A program made the translations under genes and the position numbers. A stretch of 64,000 nt of DNA from Flavobacterium sp. 9 (GTDB taxonomy: Bacteria; Bacteroidota; Bacteroidia; Flavobacteriales; Flavobacteriaceae): assembly GCF_002754195.1 (NCBI RefSeq), contig NZ_PEEU01000001.1, positions 6,138,001 through 6,202,000 of the forward strand, written 5' to 3'. Below the pieces are notes generated by a model, which saw only the letters and a program-made list of their open reading frames with translations, was not told the DNA's origin and did not search any database. The stretch's first letter is position 1. Each line of letters opens with the position of its first letter. Of the stretch, positions 26,349-33,829 are shown piece by piece.

Positions 26349-26717
26349 ATGAAAAAATCTAAATTATTTATCTTCGGAATTGCAATGGTGGCAGTATTAA
26401 TGATTTCATGTCATAAGAGTAGAAATGAATTGGTGAACTCCTGGAAAGTTACCGCCGTTGAGCCTAAAATGCCTCTCTCTGATTCAATAAAAAATGTAAT
26501 TCTAACTGAAGGAACATTAACCTTCACTAAAGATGGGCATGTAACTGGATATTTGCAGAGCGAAATCAATAATGGTACTTATGCTTTGACAAAAGGAGGA
26601 AAAAGTTTAGTAATTAAAGATGAAACCGGTACTCCATACCCTTGCGAAAGTACTATAACAGAAGACAAACTGATACTGGATAGTAAAGAAATGAAACTTA
26701 CCCTTAGCAAAATATAA
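26349..26717 (+). CDS. Lipocalin-like lipoprotein
   Basis: The 122-residue product has a lipoprotein signal (FGIAMVAVLMISC). A short beta-barrel-like domain begins NSWKVTAVEPKMPL and includes FTKDGHVTGYL. This is the pattern of the lipocalin-like DUF4923/DUF5004-type lipoproteins of Flavobacteria. It is probably periplasmic and membrane-anchored. A terminator follows within 45 bases, so it is monocistronic. Confidence 0.75.
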   Translation: MKKSKLFIFGIAMVAVLMISCHKSRNELVNSWKVTAVEPKMPLSDSIKNVILTEGTLTFTKDGHVTGYLQSEINNGTYALTKGGKSLVIKDETGTPYPCESTITEDKLILDSKEMKLTLSKI

Positions 26718-26760
26718 CCATCAAAGTTCATTGTTTATGAACTCAAAATATTTAATCAGC

Positions 26761-26798
26761 AAACCATATTGTACCCAAAAGCAATATGGTTTTTTTAT
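26761..26798 (+). terminator. Terminator after the lipocalin-like gene
   Basis: AAACCATATTG (26761-26771) and CAATATGGTTT (26782-26792) form a perfect stem followed by a T-rich run. Confidence 0.85.
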
Positions 26799-26959
26799 TT
26801 TTTTTTAAAAGAGTTTGCCACGATTTTTGCGAATTAATTTCGGGCAATAAATATTAAAAAAAATCTGTTTAAATCTGCGTAAATCTGTGGCTAATTTTTA
26901 AGCAGTTTCAAAATAAAAATTTGAAAAAATTCGTTACAAAAAAACAAATTCCCCTACCC

Positions 26960-26991
26960 TTTGCACACTAAAACATAAAATTATATCTTTA
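26960..26991 (+). promoter_or_regulatory. Promoter of the ABC-F gene
   Basis: TTTG (26960-26963), a 20-base spacer and TATCTTTA (26984-26991) match the Bacteroidota -33/-7 pattern TTTG...TAnnTTTG, apart from the last base. It predicts a transcript start near 26998 and a leader of about 108 bases. Confidence 0.65.
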
Positions 26992-27020
26992 CAAAGCTTA
27001 TAACTAAAGCATTAATTTAT

Positions 27021-27050
27021 GTGAAAAATAATTTCTTTCAGGCAATTTAG
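27021..27050 (+). CDS. Putative leader peptide (9 codons) upstream of ABC-F gene
   Basis: A GTG start at 27021 opens a frame fMKNNFFQAI with stop TAG at 27048-27050. It lies about 23 bases after the predicted transcript start and 55 bases before the ABC-F ATG. Codons 3-7 contain the left arm of a perfect 12-bp inverted repeat whose right arm covers the ABC-F start codon. It is too short to judge by composition. The case rests on its placement. Confidence 0.45.
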   Translation: MKNNFFQAI

Positions 27051-27107
27051 AGAGTAAACCGCAATTTGTGGTGGCTCAATTTATTCATCTTTAGAGAAAG
27101 AAATTAT
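27028..27107 (+). promoter_or_regulatory. Putative translational attenuator hairpin sequestering the ABC-F start
   Basis: ATAATTTCTTTC (27028-27039) and GAAAGAAATTAT (27096-27107) are perfect 12-bp complements. The second arm includes the first two bases of the ATG (27106-27108) and the preceding purine-rich stretch. A nested 5-bp hairpin ACCGC-AATTT-GTGGT lies in the loop near 27059. A ribosome stalled on the leader ORF would cover the left arm and free the start. Confidence 0.5.
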
Positions 27108-28692
27108 GCTTATTCTACAAAACATTTCATATAAACACAATAACAAGGAATTGTTATTTGACAACATCAGTTTTACTGTAAACAATCACGAAAAAATTGC
27201 ATTAATTGGTAATAATGGTTCGGGAAAATCGACTTTACTAAGGATTATTGCAGGCGAATCAGAACCTTTAAACGGAGAGTTGAGATTAGGTTCTGAACCC
27301 TATTATATTCCGCAGATTTTTGGACAATACAATGAACTTACAATTGCCGAAGCATTGCGTATTGCCGATAAACTTAAGGCATTTAAAGAGATAATCGAAG
27401 GCAATGTTACCGAAGAAAATCTAAATATTCTAAACGATGACTGGACAATTGAAGAGCGCTGTAATAATGCTTTAAAATACTGGAAATTACAAGATTTAGA
27501 CCTAACGGCAAAAATGAATACTTTAAGTGGCGGACAAAAGACAAAAATCTTTCTTGCCGGTATTTTAATTCATCAGCCGGAACTGGTTTTGATGGATGAA
27601 CCCAGCAATCATCTCGACGCAGCTGCCAGAGAATTGTTATATAATTTTATTGAATCTACATCGAGTACTTTGCTAATTGTGAGTCACGACAGAAGTTTGC
27701 TAAACAAACTCAATACAACTTATGAATTAAACAAACACGACGTTGCTGTCTATGGCGGGAATTATGATTTTTATGCTGAGCAAAAGCAAATCGAAATAAA
27801 TGCTTTAAATCAGGATTTACAGTCCAAAGAAAAAGCACTTCGAAAAGCCCGCGAAAAAGAAAGGGAAACATTAGAAAGACAGCAAAAACTAGATGCTCGG
27901 GGTAAAAAGAAACAGGAGAAATCCGGAGTTGCGAGAATCATGATGAACACGCTGCGCAATAATGCCGAAAATAGCAGTTCGAAACTAAAAGGAGTTCATG
28001 CAGAAAAGATTGATGGTATTTCGCAGGAATTACGTGAATTGCGCTCTTCGATTCCTGATATTGATCAAATGAAAATAGGTTTTGATAATTCAATCTTACA
28101 CAAAGGAAAAGTGCTTTTTAAGGCAAATGAAATTAATTTTAAATATAAAGAACAACTTCTTTGGAAAGAAAATCTAAATATCGAAATCATCAGCGGAAAT
28201 AGAATTGCATTAAAAGGCGCGAATGGTTCCGGTAAAACGACTTTGATTAAAATTATATTAGGAGAATTAGATACCCAAATAGGAACTGTTTTTAGAGCTG
28301 ATAATAAATCAATTTATATCGATCAGGATTATTCTTTAATTCAAAATCAGCTTAAAGTTTATGATCAGGCTCAATATTTCAATACATCTGGATTAGAAGA
28401 ACATGAAATCAAAATGCGTCTTAATCGCTTCTTGTTTTCAAGAGAAGATTGGGATAAACCTTGTTTTGCTTTAAGCGGAGGCGAAAAAATGCGCTTAATG
28501 CTTTGTTGTCTTACGATAAACAAAGAATCTCCGGATCTTATTATCTTAGACGAGCCAACAAATAATTTGGATATTCAGAATATTGAAATCCTGACCAAAG
28601 CAATTAACGAATATCAAGGTTCACTGATTGTAGTTTCGCACGATACTTATTTCTTGGAACAGATTAATATTGAGAACTTTATAGTATTATAA
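27106..28692 (+). CDS. ABC-F family ATPase (possible ribosomal-protection type)
   Basis: The 528-residue protein has two ABC domains in tandem without membrane segments. The first has Walker A GNNGSGKST (about residue 36), signature LSGGQKTK and LMDEPSNHLD. The second has GANGSGKTT, LSGGEKMR and LDEPTNNLD. The interdomain linker (about residues 225-320) is strongly charged and coiled (KALRKAREKERETLERQQK), as in ABC-F proteins that enter the ribosomal E site. The group includes antibiotic-protection factors and house-keeping translation factors, and sequence alone cannot decide. The leader-peptide arrangement upstream resembles inducible resistance genes. Monocistronic with a terminator. Confidence 0.87.
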   Translation: MLILQNISYKHNNKELLFDNISFTVNNHEKIALIGNNGSGKSTLLRIIAGESEPLNGELRLGSEPYYIPQIFGQYNELTIAEALRIADKLKAFKEIIEGNVTEENLNILNDDWTIEERCNNALKYWKLQDLDLTAKMNTLSGGQKTKIFLAGILIHQPELVLMDEPSNHLDAAARELLYNFIESTSSTLLIVSHDRSLLNKLNTTYELNKHDVAVYGGNYDFYAEQKQIEINALNQDLQSKEKALRKAREKERETLERQQKLDARGKKKQEKSGVARIMMNTLRNNAENSSSKLKGVHAEKIDGISQELRELRSSIPDIDQMKIGFDNSILHKGKVLFKANEINFKYKEQLLWKENLNIEIISGNRIALKGANGSGKTTLIKIILGELDTQIGTVFRADNKSIYIDQDYSLIQNQLKVYDQAQYFNTSGLEEHEIKMRLNRFLFSREDWDKPCFALSGGEKMRLMLCCLTINKESPDLIILDEPTNNLDIQNIEILTKAINEYQGSLIVVSHDTYFLEQINIENFIVL

Positions 28693-28735
28693 ATTAACGC
28701 AATAGATATTCTGTCATATTTAAAACATTTAAAAT

Positions 28736-28775
28736 AAAAAAAAAGCCTCCAAAATCCAGGATTAAGGAGGCTTTC
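28736..28775 (+). terminator. Terminator after ABC-F gene
   Basis: AAAAAAAAGCCTCC and GGAGGCTTTC pair around a 15-base A/T-rich loop. The T-run is short on the right while the A-run is long on the left. Confidence 0.7.
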
Positions 28776-28877
28776 GATTTAGTGATTAGTGGTTGAAATC
28801 CTCTAAATCAAGGAAACAAATCGTTTTTGATATTATTTGCCTTATTATGTTTTATAATATTAGATTATTCTACTTTT

Positions 28878-29072
28878 TTAAAGTGTTTTTAGAAGCGTTG
28901 CAATTGCAATTTCCATCTTTTTGTAATCTTTTCTTACAGTATCCGTCATCTCACTTTTTCGATCACCGGAAAGGCTCATTGTGATAAATCTTTTTGATAA
29001 ACCATATTTTTCTTTGATACGATTAAGGATTTCTGTGTTGTAAATGTTTTTCTTTTTCGTTTCTTTGTCCAT
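28878..29072 (-). CDS. Small putative DNA-binding protein (64 aa)
   Basis: The 64-residue basic protein starts MDKETKKKNIYNTEILNRIK. It has IKEKYGLSKRFITMSLSGDR (about residues 18-37), a plausible helix-turn-helix of the type seen in phage Cro-like or Arc-like regulators. Its start faces the S24 repressor-like gene across an 86-base divergent spacer carrying a palindrome. A near-perfect -7 box TATATTTG (minus strand, 29099-29106) fires into that palindrome. The pair resembles a repressor and its first target. Unlikely to be a chance frame, given its codon use and position. Confidence 0.65.
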   Translation of the reverse strand: MDKETKKKNIYNTEILNRIKEKYGLSKRFITMSLSGDRKSEMTDTVRKDYKKMEIAIATLLKTL

Positions 29073-29081
29073 TGCCTTGTC

Positions 29082-29106
29082 TGTTCCTGTTGCGGGAACA
29101 AATATA
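29082..29106. promoter_or_regulatory. Palindromic operator overlapping the minus-strand promoter
   Basis: TGTTCC-TGTTGCG-GGAACA (29082-29100) is a perfect 6-bp inverted repeat with a 7-base spacer. The minus-strand -7 element TATATTTG (29099-29106) overlaps its edge, so transcription of the 64-aa gene would start inside the palindrome. It is a good candidate binding site for the S24-type regulator encoded on the other side. Confidence 0.65.
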
Positions 29107-29158
29107 TAAACAATAGTCTATAAAACAGCAAGGTTTAGTAAATATTTTCTTATATTTT

Positions 29159-29872
29159 ATGAAAGCAATTGAAAGACTCTATCAATACCTTGATTATAAA
29201 GGAATTAAGCCAACTCGTTTTGAGAAGGAGAATGGCTTGTCCAATGGATATTTAGGTACCCAATTAAAAAGAAATGGAAATTTAGGAGAAGATGTCTTCA
29301 ATAAGATAATAAACAATTGTTTAGATCTAAATCCGGTTTGGTTGCTTACAGGAAAGCAAAAAATGGTCAAAAATCAGATTTATAGTGAAAATTCGAATAG
29401 TGAACATAATAATTTTGTAAACGAATCTCAATCAGAAGAAGACGAATATCAAAAGCAAAATATTCCACTTTTTGACGTTCACGCATCCGCATCAACATTA
29501 TTTGATGACGAAAGTACAGAGAAGTTAATTGATCAGATTACGGTGCCAAATTTACCAAAATGTGATGGCGCAGTTTATGTAAGCAGCGATAGTATGTATC
29601 CGCTGCTAAAATCGGGAGATATCATTATATATAAAAAGATCACAACTTCGATCGGGAATATTTATTGGGGCGAAATGTACCTGATTTCCTTAGTTAATGA
29701 TGAAGGTGAAGAATTTGTGATGGTAAAATGGATTCACAAATCTGAGAAAGGTGACGAATTTATAAAACTCGTTTCTGAAAATAAACACCATCAGCCGAAA
29801 GACTTTCATATTGATGCTGTAAAAGGCTTAGCGCTTATAAAAGCCAGCATTAGAATAAATGCTACTTATTAA
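29159..29872 (+). CDS. S24/LexA-like repressor (CI-type)
   Basis: The 237-residue protein has an N-terminal helix-turn-helix (RFEKENGLSNGYLGTQLKRNGN, about residues 20-41). Its C-terminal S24 peptidase fold has the catalytic Ser in YVSSDSMYPLLKSGD (about residues 139-153) and the Lys in FVMVKWIHKS (about residues 182-191). Such proteins dimerise on operators and may self-cleave when bound to RecA filaments. The cleavage-site Ala-Gly is not obvious; HASASTLF just before the domain could serve. Divergent from the 64-aa gene across a palindromic operator. Confidence 0.82.
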   Translation: MKAIERLYQYLDYKGIKPTRFEKENGLSNGYLGTQLKRNGNLGEDVFNKIINNCLDLNPVWLLTGKQKMVKNQIYSENSNSEHNNFVNESQSEEDEYQKQNIPLFDVHASASTLFDDESTEKLIDQITVPNLPKCDGAVYVSSDSMYPLLKSGDIIIYKKITTSIGNIYWGEMYLISLVNDEGEEFVMVKWIHKSEKGDEFIKLVSENKHHQPKDFHIDAVKGLALIKASIRINATY

Positions 29873-30140
29873 TTTTTACTTCTACTCTAACCCGTTGAGT
29901 GTATAGCAAAATCCGTTTTAATCAGCGTTTTCGCTTTAGCGAATCAGTAAAATCAGCGTTTAATTTTGACGCGGATAAAACAGATTTACTTCGTAAAGAC
30001 GCAGATAAAAACTGAATTTTTTTTAAGCTTAACTTAATGAAATCGTAGTTAACAGGTTTTTATTCTACTCTTTTTTAATAATTTACATTTAGGTTTTTTA
30101 AATTATTTTAAGGTTTTACTTAAAAAAAGTCTTCAAAAAA
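29873..30140. repeat. Spacer with degenerate GATTTAC/CGCGGATAAA repeats
   Basis: This gap holds ATCCGTTTTAATCAGCGTTTTCGC, AATCAGTAAAATCAGCGTTT and CGCGGATAAAACAGATTTAC pieces. They belong to the same dispersed family as 21364-21390, 26866-26895 and 15545-15600. No gene is seen. It is followed by A/T-rich sequence to the ArsR promoter. Confidence 0.55.
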
Positions 30141-30187
30141 TTTGTGCAGTCAAATAACTGCATTATATTTGCAGTCAAATAACTGCA
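30141..30187 (+). promoter_or_regulatory. ArsR-operon promoter with two tandem operator palindromes
   Basis: TTTG (30141-30144), 19 bases and TATATTTG (30164-30171) form a full Bacteroidota promoter. Two identical 18-bp near-palindromes TGCAGTCAAATAACTGCA lie at 30145-30162 and 30170-30187. One sits between the boxes and one covers the transcript start. This arrangement suits autorepression by the ArsR-type protein whose ATG is at 30190. Confidence 0.8.
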
Positions 30188-30189
30188 CA

Positions 30190-30513
30190 ATGGAAATTAG
30201 AAGAGACGTTTTTCAGGCAATAGCAGATCCTACTCGCAGAGCAATCTTGAGTTTGGTTGCGCTTCAGGCTATGACACCAGGTACAATAGCGGAGAATTTT
30301 AGTTCGTCACGACAAACTATTTCAAAACACATTCAGATTTTGAGTGAATGTGAATTATTACATCAAACACAAAACGGAAGAGAGATTTATTATCATTTAA
30401 ATCCCGAAAAGATCAAGGAAATTGACAATTTCATAGAGCCTTTTAGAAAAATGTGGGACGAAAAGTTCAATAAACTCGAAGCCATAATGAAGAACTATCA
30501 ACCTAAAAAATAA
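30190..30513 (+). CDS. ArsR/SmtB-type winged-helix regulator
   Basis: The 107-residue protein starts [20 protein letters not shown]. It has recognition helix [20 protein letters not shown] (about residues 36-55) and the wing [14 protein letters not shown]. The ATG at 30190 is chosen because upstream in-frame starts would place coding sequence inside the operators. No metal-binding Cys motif (ELCVCDL type) is visible, so it belongs to the metal-free group that accompanies SRPBCC proteins. It heads a three-gene operon. Confidence 0.9.
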   Translation: MEIRRDVFQAIADPTRRAILSLVALQAMTPGTIAENFSSSRQTISKHIQILSECELLHQTQNGREIYYHLNPEKIKEIDNFIEPFRKMWDEKFNKLEAIMKNYQPKK

Positions 30514-30518
30514 AATTC

Positions 30519-30986
30519 ATGGAACCAAAAACTAAAATTCATGCCGAAAATGGCAAACAGGATTTAGTAATTACGAGAGAATTTGATTTGCCTCTTGAAT
30601 TACTTTTCAAAGCTTATGTAGAGGCTGAAATTGTTGAACAATGGATGGGAACAAAAGTTTTGAAACTTGAAAATGTAAAACATGGCGGTTGGCAATTTGA
30701 AACCACAGATGCTAAAGGAAATGTGGTATTTCAGGCAAATGGCGTGATTCACGAAATAATCGAAAATAAAAGAATCACCAGAACTTTTGAGATGGAAAAT
30801 ACTCCTTTTCCGGCACAACTTGAGTTTTTAGAATTCACAAAAGTATCAGATCAAACGAGCGCACTTACAATGCAAATCGTTTACAAATCACCGGAACTTA
30901 GAGATCAAATGCTGAAACTTCCGTTTGCTCAGGGCATTAATATGGCGCATAACCGTTTACAGGATTCTGTAAATAAATTAAAATAA
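30519..30986 (+). CDS. SRPBCC (AHSA1-like) domain protein
   Basis: The 155-residue START-like fold has LVITREFDLPLELLFKAYVEAEIVEQWMGT (about residues 16-45). C-terminal MLKLPFAQGINMAHNRLQDSV forms the long helix closing the hydrophobic cavity. It is likely a ligand-binding protein in the cytoplasm; the ligand is not known. It lies five bases after the ArsR-type gene and is conserved in such pairs. Confidence 0.9.
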   Translation: MEPKTKIHAENGKQDLVITREFDLPLELLFKAYVEAEIVEQWMGTKVLKLENVKHGGWQFETTDAKGNVVFQANGVIHEIIENKRITRTFEMENTPFPAQLEFLEFTKVSDQTSALTMQIVYKSPELRDQMLKLPFAQGINMAHNRLQDSVNKLK

Positions 30987-31012
30987 CTAACAACTAATTA
31001 AATCAAGTAATT

Positions 31013-31390
31013 ATGACTAAGAGAAACAAGATTATCTATTGGGTTGCAACGCTTTGGCTTGCATTAGGAATGACTGCAACTGGAATTGTACAATTTATAA
31101 AAGTAAAAGATCAAGGTGATATGATGGCTCATTTGGGATATCCGCTTTATTTTTTAACGCTTTTGGCTGTTTGGAAATTTTTGGGTGTTATTGCGATTCT
31201 TATTCCAAAGTTTGCGTTGTTGAAAGAATGGGCTTATGCTGGATTTTTCTTTGCGATGTCTGGTGCTATTTTCTCTCACGTAGCAAGCGGAGATGCGGCT
31301 AAAGAACTTTTTGGACCACTATTATTAATCGTTTTAACAGTAATATCGTGGTATTTTAGACCTGCTGACCGAAAAACGGTTTTGGCTTAA
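31013..31390 (+). CDS. DoxX family membrane protein
   Basis: The 125-residue protein has four hydrophobic helices (about residues 8-27, 43-64, 70-88 and 96-115). It has the DoxX-like YPLYFLTLLAVWKFLGVIAIL and HVASGDAAKELFGPLL stretches. It is an inner-membrane protein, possibly involved in redox or quinone-related stress responses in the wider family. Third gene of the ArsR-SRPBCC-DoxX operon, followed by a terminator. Confidence 0.87.
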   Translation: MTKRNKIIYWVATLWLALGMTATGIVQFIKVKDQGDMMAHLGYPLYFLTLLAVWKFLGVIAILIPKFALLKEWAYAGFFFAMSGAIFSHVASGDAAKELFGPLLLIVLTVISWYFRPADRKTVLA

Positions 31391-31416
31391 TTAAGTTTAA
31401 AACTGAAATATATTTA

Positions 31417-31447
31417 AAACTCCATTGTATTCAATGGAGTTTTTTTA
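31417..31447 (+). terminator. Terminator of the ArsR-SRPBCC-DoxX operon
   Basis: AAACTCCATTG and CAATGGAGTTT form a perfect stem around a short loop (TATT), followed by a T-run. Confidence 0.88.
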
Positions 31448-31553
31448 TTGCCTTTACAAATCGTTTTCTGCAATAATATAAACATAATTGAATTTATAAT
31501 TTCTATTTTCGTCTGACAAATATTTCGCTAAAAGAAGATATAAAATTGAATTT

Positions 31554-32627
31554 ATGGAATCGGTAACTTATAAATTGACAGAAGATATTCAGGTTTCTTA
31601 CGGGAATATTTTAAAGATGCATTTTATTCCAAATTCTAATAAACTTGCATTGCTTAGGGTTAATTCATCTTGGGGATTATTTGTTGAAATTATCGATTTT
31701 AATAGTTCTTTAAAAACAAAAATTACGCTCGACAATAAGTTGCGTATTTATTATAGTGAATTTGAACATAATACTTTTGTCAATTATAGTAAGGATTTGA
31801 GTCATTTAGGCGAATATTCTTTAAGACATATTTTTAAGTTTTATTTATCTGAAGATTTAGAATTCATTTATTTAAAAGCAAGATTTAAAAAATCTAAAGA
31901 GGAAGTTTGTCATTTTAAAATTGATTTGGAAGGAAAAGTAGTTCTTGAAAAAATAGAAGACGAATCCCATAACCCTCTGGACGATTACTGTTTTTTGAAG
32001 AAATATCTTGTAAGTGATAATTTTATTTTTTTAGATTTAGAGGACTTTAGCGAACATGATTTAGCAGATTTTTTTGATACGGTTTTTTATAAAGACGATT
32101 TCTTATTTTTAAGATTCAATGGTGATGAATATCCAATATTTTCATTGCCTGATAAAAATCTTCTTGGTTTGGTTTTTTTCGACAGAGACGGAAATTATCC
32201 AAGAGGAAGTTTTAATATTTTTAGAATTAATGATATAAAAAAACCTGTGCTTCTGTTTTCTTATAAAATCGATGAATTTGGAAGTAATCATATTTTTAAT
32301 TCTAGTGGAAATAAAATAGTGTATTACAATCATATAGATTTTGGTGAGATAAAAATTAAAATAAGAGAACTGTCTCAAGATGATTTTGAGAATGCTATTG
32401 AGTTTACACTTTCTTATTCAAAAGAGGATTCAGCTCCGCACGAACTATTTTTGTCTGATACCAATTTAATTTTATTGGTTTTTTACGATAGAATTGAAGT
32501 TTATAACATTCATACCTTAGAACGAATTTCTATTTATAATCGTGATATAGGAACTTCGTATTGTTTTGATAAGAATAAGTTATTCTATATTTATTTGAAT
32601 AAATTAAAAATGGAGATTTTGGCTTAA
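31554..32627 (+). CDS. Hypothetical protein, possible beta-propeller
   Basis: The 357-residue product has no signal peptide and is not a family I recognise. Repeated short strands with D/E-rich turns (KLALLRVNSSWGLFVEIIDF, KIVYYNHIDFGEIKIKIREL, NLILLVFYDRIEVYNIHTLE) look like WD40/propeller blades. A promoter-like TATTTTCG lies at 31504-31511. It may be a stand-alone protein or part of the small-gene accessory set. No neighbour suggests a role. Confidence 0.55.
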   Translation: MESVTYKLTEDIQVSYGNILKMHFIPNSNKLALLRVNSSWGLFVEIIDFNSSLKTKITLDNKLRIYYSEFEHNTFVNYSKDLSHLGEYSLRHIFKFYLSEDLEFIYLKARFKKSKEEVCHFKIDLEGKVVLEKIEDESHNPLDDYCFLKKYLVSDNFIFLDLEDFSEHDLADFFDTVFYKDDFLFLRFNGDEYPIFSLPDKNLLGLVFFDRDGNYPRGSFNIFRINDIKKPVLLFSYKIDEFGSNHIFNSSGNKIVYYNHIDFGEIKIKIRELSQDDFENAIEFTLSYSKEDSAPHELFLSDTNLILLVFYDRIEVYNIHTLERISIYNRDIGTSYCFDKNKLFYIYLNKLKMEILA

Positions 32628-32660
32628 AAGAATTCTTGTTTAAAGATGCCAATTTTTGAG

Positions 32661-32682
32661 TATTATTATTATTATTATTATT
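32661..32682. repeat. Trinucleotide tract
   Basis: Seven consecutive TAT/ATT units lie just downstream of the propeller-like gene. It is a simple repeat with no regulatory context visible. Confidence 0.7.
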
Positions 32683-32689
32683 TATTGAA

Positions 32690-32809
32690 TTGCCTCCAGC
32701 TTTAGCTGGAGTTAATTAATATGGACAATGTAAGGCTTTAGCCAAATTCGATATTTTTGGCTAAAGCCATTTAGATTTATTTATGCAAACTCCTGCTAAA
32801 GCTGGAGCC
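32690..32809. repeat. Nested palindromic repeat
   Basis: Outer arms ATTGCCTCCAGCTTTAGCTG (from 32690) and AACTCCTGCTAAAGCTGGAG (ending 32807) enclose inner arms GGCTTTAGCCAAA (32734-32746) and TTTGGCTAAAGCC (32756-32768), which pair perfectly. The CTTTAGC core is shared by both pairs. It is REP-like, between the hypothetical gene and an AraC gene. Confidence 0.7.
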
Positions 32810-32861
32810 TATTCAAAAAACGGATTGCTTTGCTCCTGAAAATTCCCATCAAATAATTAAA

Positions 32862-32869
32862 TATCTTTG
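32862..32869 (+). promoter_or_regulatory. Candidate -7 element of AraC gene
   Basis: TATCTTTG is a perfect TAnnTTTG, 20 bases before the ATG at 32890. No clear TTTG is at the standard -33 distance. Confidence 0.5.
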
Positions 32870-32889
32870 TATAAAGAAGCAAAATTATA

Positions 32890-33750
32890 ATGTCTAAAAA
32901 AGCAAAATCAATTCCTGTAAATCCTGCTGCTGGCGAATTTGAGTCTGGAATTGCAATTATTGGAAGAATATCTGTTAAAGATTTAGATTCTTTTGAAGAA
33001 TTTGAAGAGTCGCATCGGGATAATTTTCATTTGTTTCTTTTGCAGGAAAGCGGAACTACGGGCATCGAAATTGACTTTCAGACTTATAAAATTCAGCCTT
33101 CTTCCCTACTCTATATTCATCCCAATCAGATACATCGTTTAATAGGTTTCGAAAATGTAACTTTTAGCGGTTGGGCAATTGATAATGAAAATCTAAATCC
33201 TGAATATCTGAAATTATTAGAAGATATTACGCCCGTAAAACCTTTGTTGATAAACGAGGAAACATTTTCTGTGATTTCAGAAACTATTGCGCTTGGTGTA
33301 AAGATATCCGAAAGAAACCACGAAAAGTTATATCATTCGATACTTAAAGACAGTTGCAACGTATTAATTGGATTGGTTATTTCGCAATATTTAGAACAAA
33401 CCAAAACTCCAGATTCACTTTCCAGATTTGATACAATAACCAAAGCTTTCAAAGGGCTTTTAGAACGCAATTATACTTCTGTCAAAAAACCTGTGGAATA
33501 TGCTGAAATGCTAAATATATCAACGGCTTATCTTAACGAATGCGTAAAAAATACGACAGGTTTTTCTGTTACTTATCACATTCAGCAACGCATTATTCTT
33601 GAAGCAAAACGAATGTTATATCATTCAGATAAATCTGTAAAAGAGATTGCAGCTGATTTGGGTTATGATGATTATCCGTATTTTTCGAGATTATTTTCTA
33701 AAGTAACCGGAATAACGCCTTTAGCTTTTAGAAATAAAAACCACGAATAG
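32890..33750 (+). CDS. AraC family regulator
   Basis: The 286-residue protein has an N-terminal cupin-like sensor (YKIQPSSLLYIHPNQIHRLI, about residues 66-85). Its C-terminal AraC double HTH is EYAEMLNISTAYLNECVKNT and EIAADLGYDDYPYFSRLFSK then GITPLAFRNKN. It ends 80 bases before a TetX-like monooxygenase in the same orientation and probably controls it. The effector is unknown. Confidence 0.88.
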   Translation: MSKKAKSIPVNPAAGEFESGIAIIGRISVKDLDSFEEFEESHRDNFHLFLLQESGTTGIEIDFQTYKIQPSSLLYIHPNQIHRLIGFENVTFSGWAIDNENLNPEYLKLLEDITPVKPLLINEETFSVISETIALGVKISERNHEKLYHSILKDSCNVLIGLVISQYLEQTKTPDSLSRFDTITKAFKGLLERNYTSVKKPVEYAEMLNISTAYLNECVKNTTGFSVTYHIQQRIILEAKRMLYHSDKSVKEIAADLGYDDYPYFSRLFSKVTGITPLAFRNKNHE

Positions 33751-33829
33751 TCCAATACATACTTTGTTTTGATATTTTGCATTCCGTTTAATCGCCATTT
33801 CTTTGCACTACAAATAAAAGGTATCAAAA

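Noticed and set aside
26083..26352. A frame of 89 residues across the repeat pair
   Set aside because: It runs through the inverted GACGCACTGC repeats and has no family signal or start context; the real lipoprotein ATG at 26349 follows it.
28878..29872. Prophage at the S24 regulator
   Set aside because: No integrase, portal, terminase or tail genes are near; only the switch-like pair exists.
32690..32809. Nested palindrome as a riboswitch
   Set aside because: No known aptamer consensus was recognised, and it lies between genes with repeat character.
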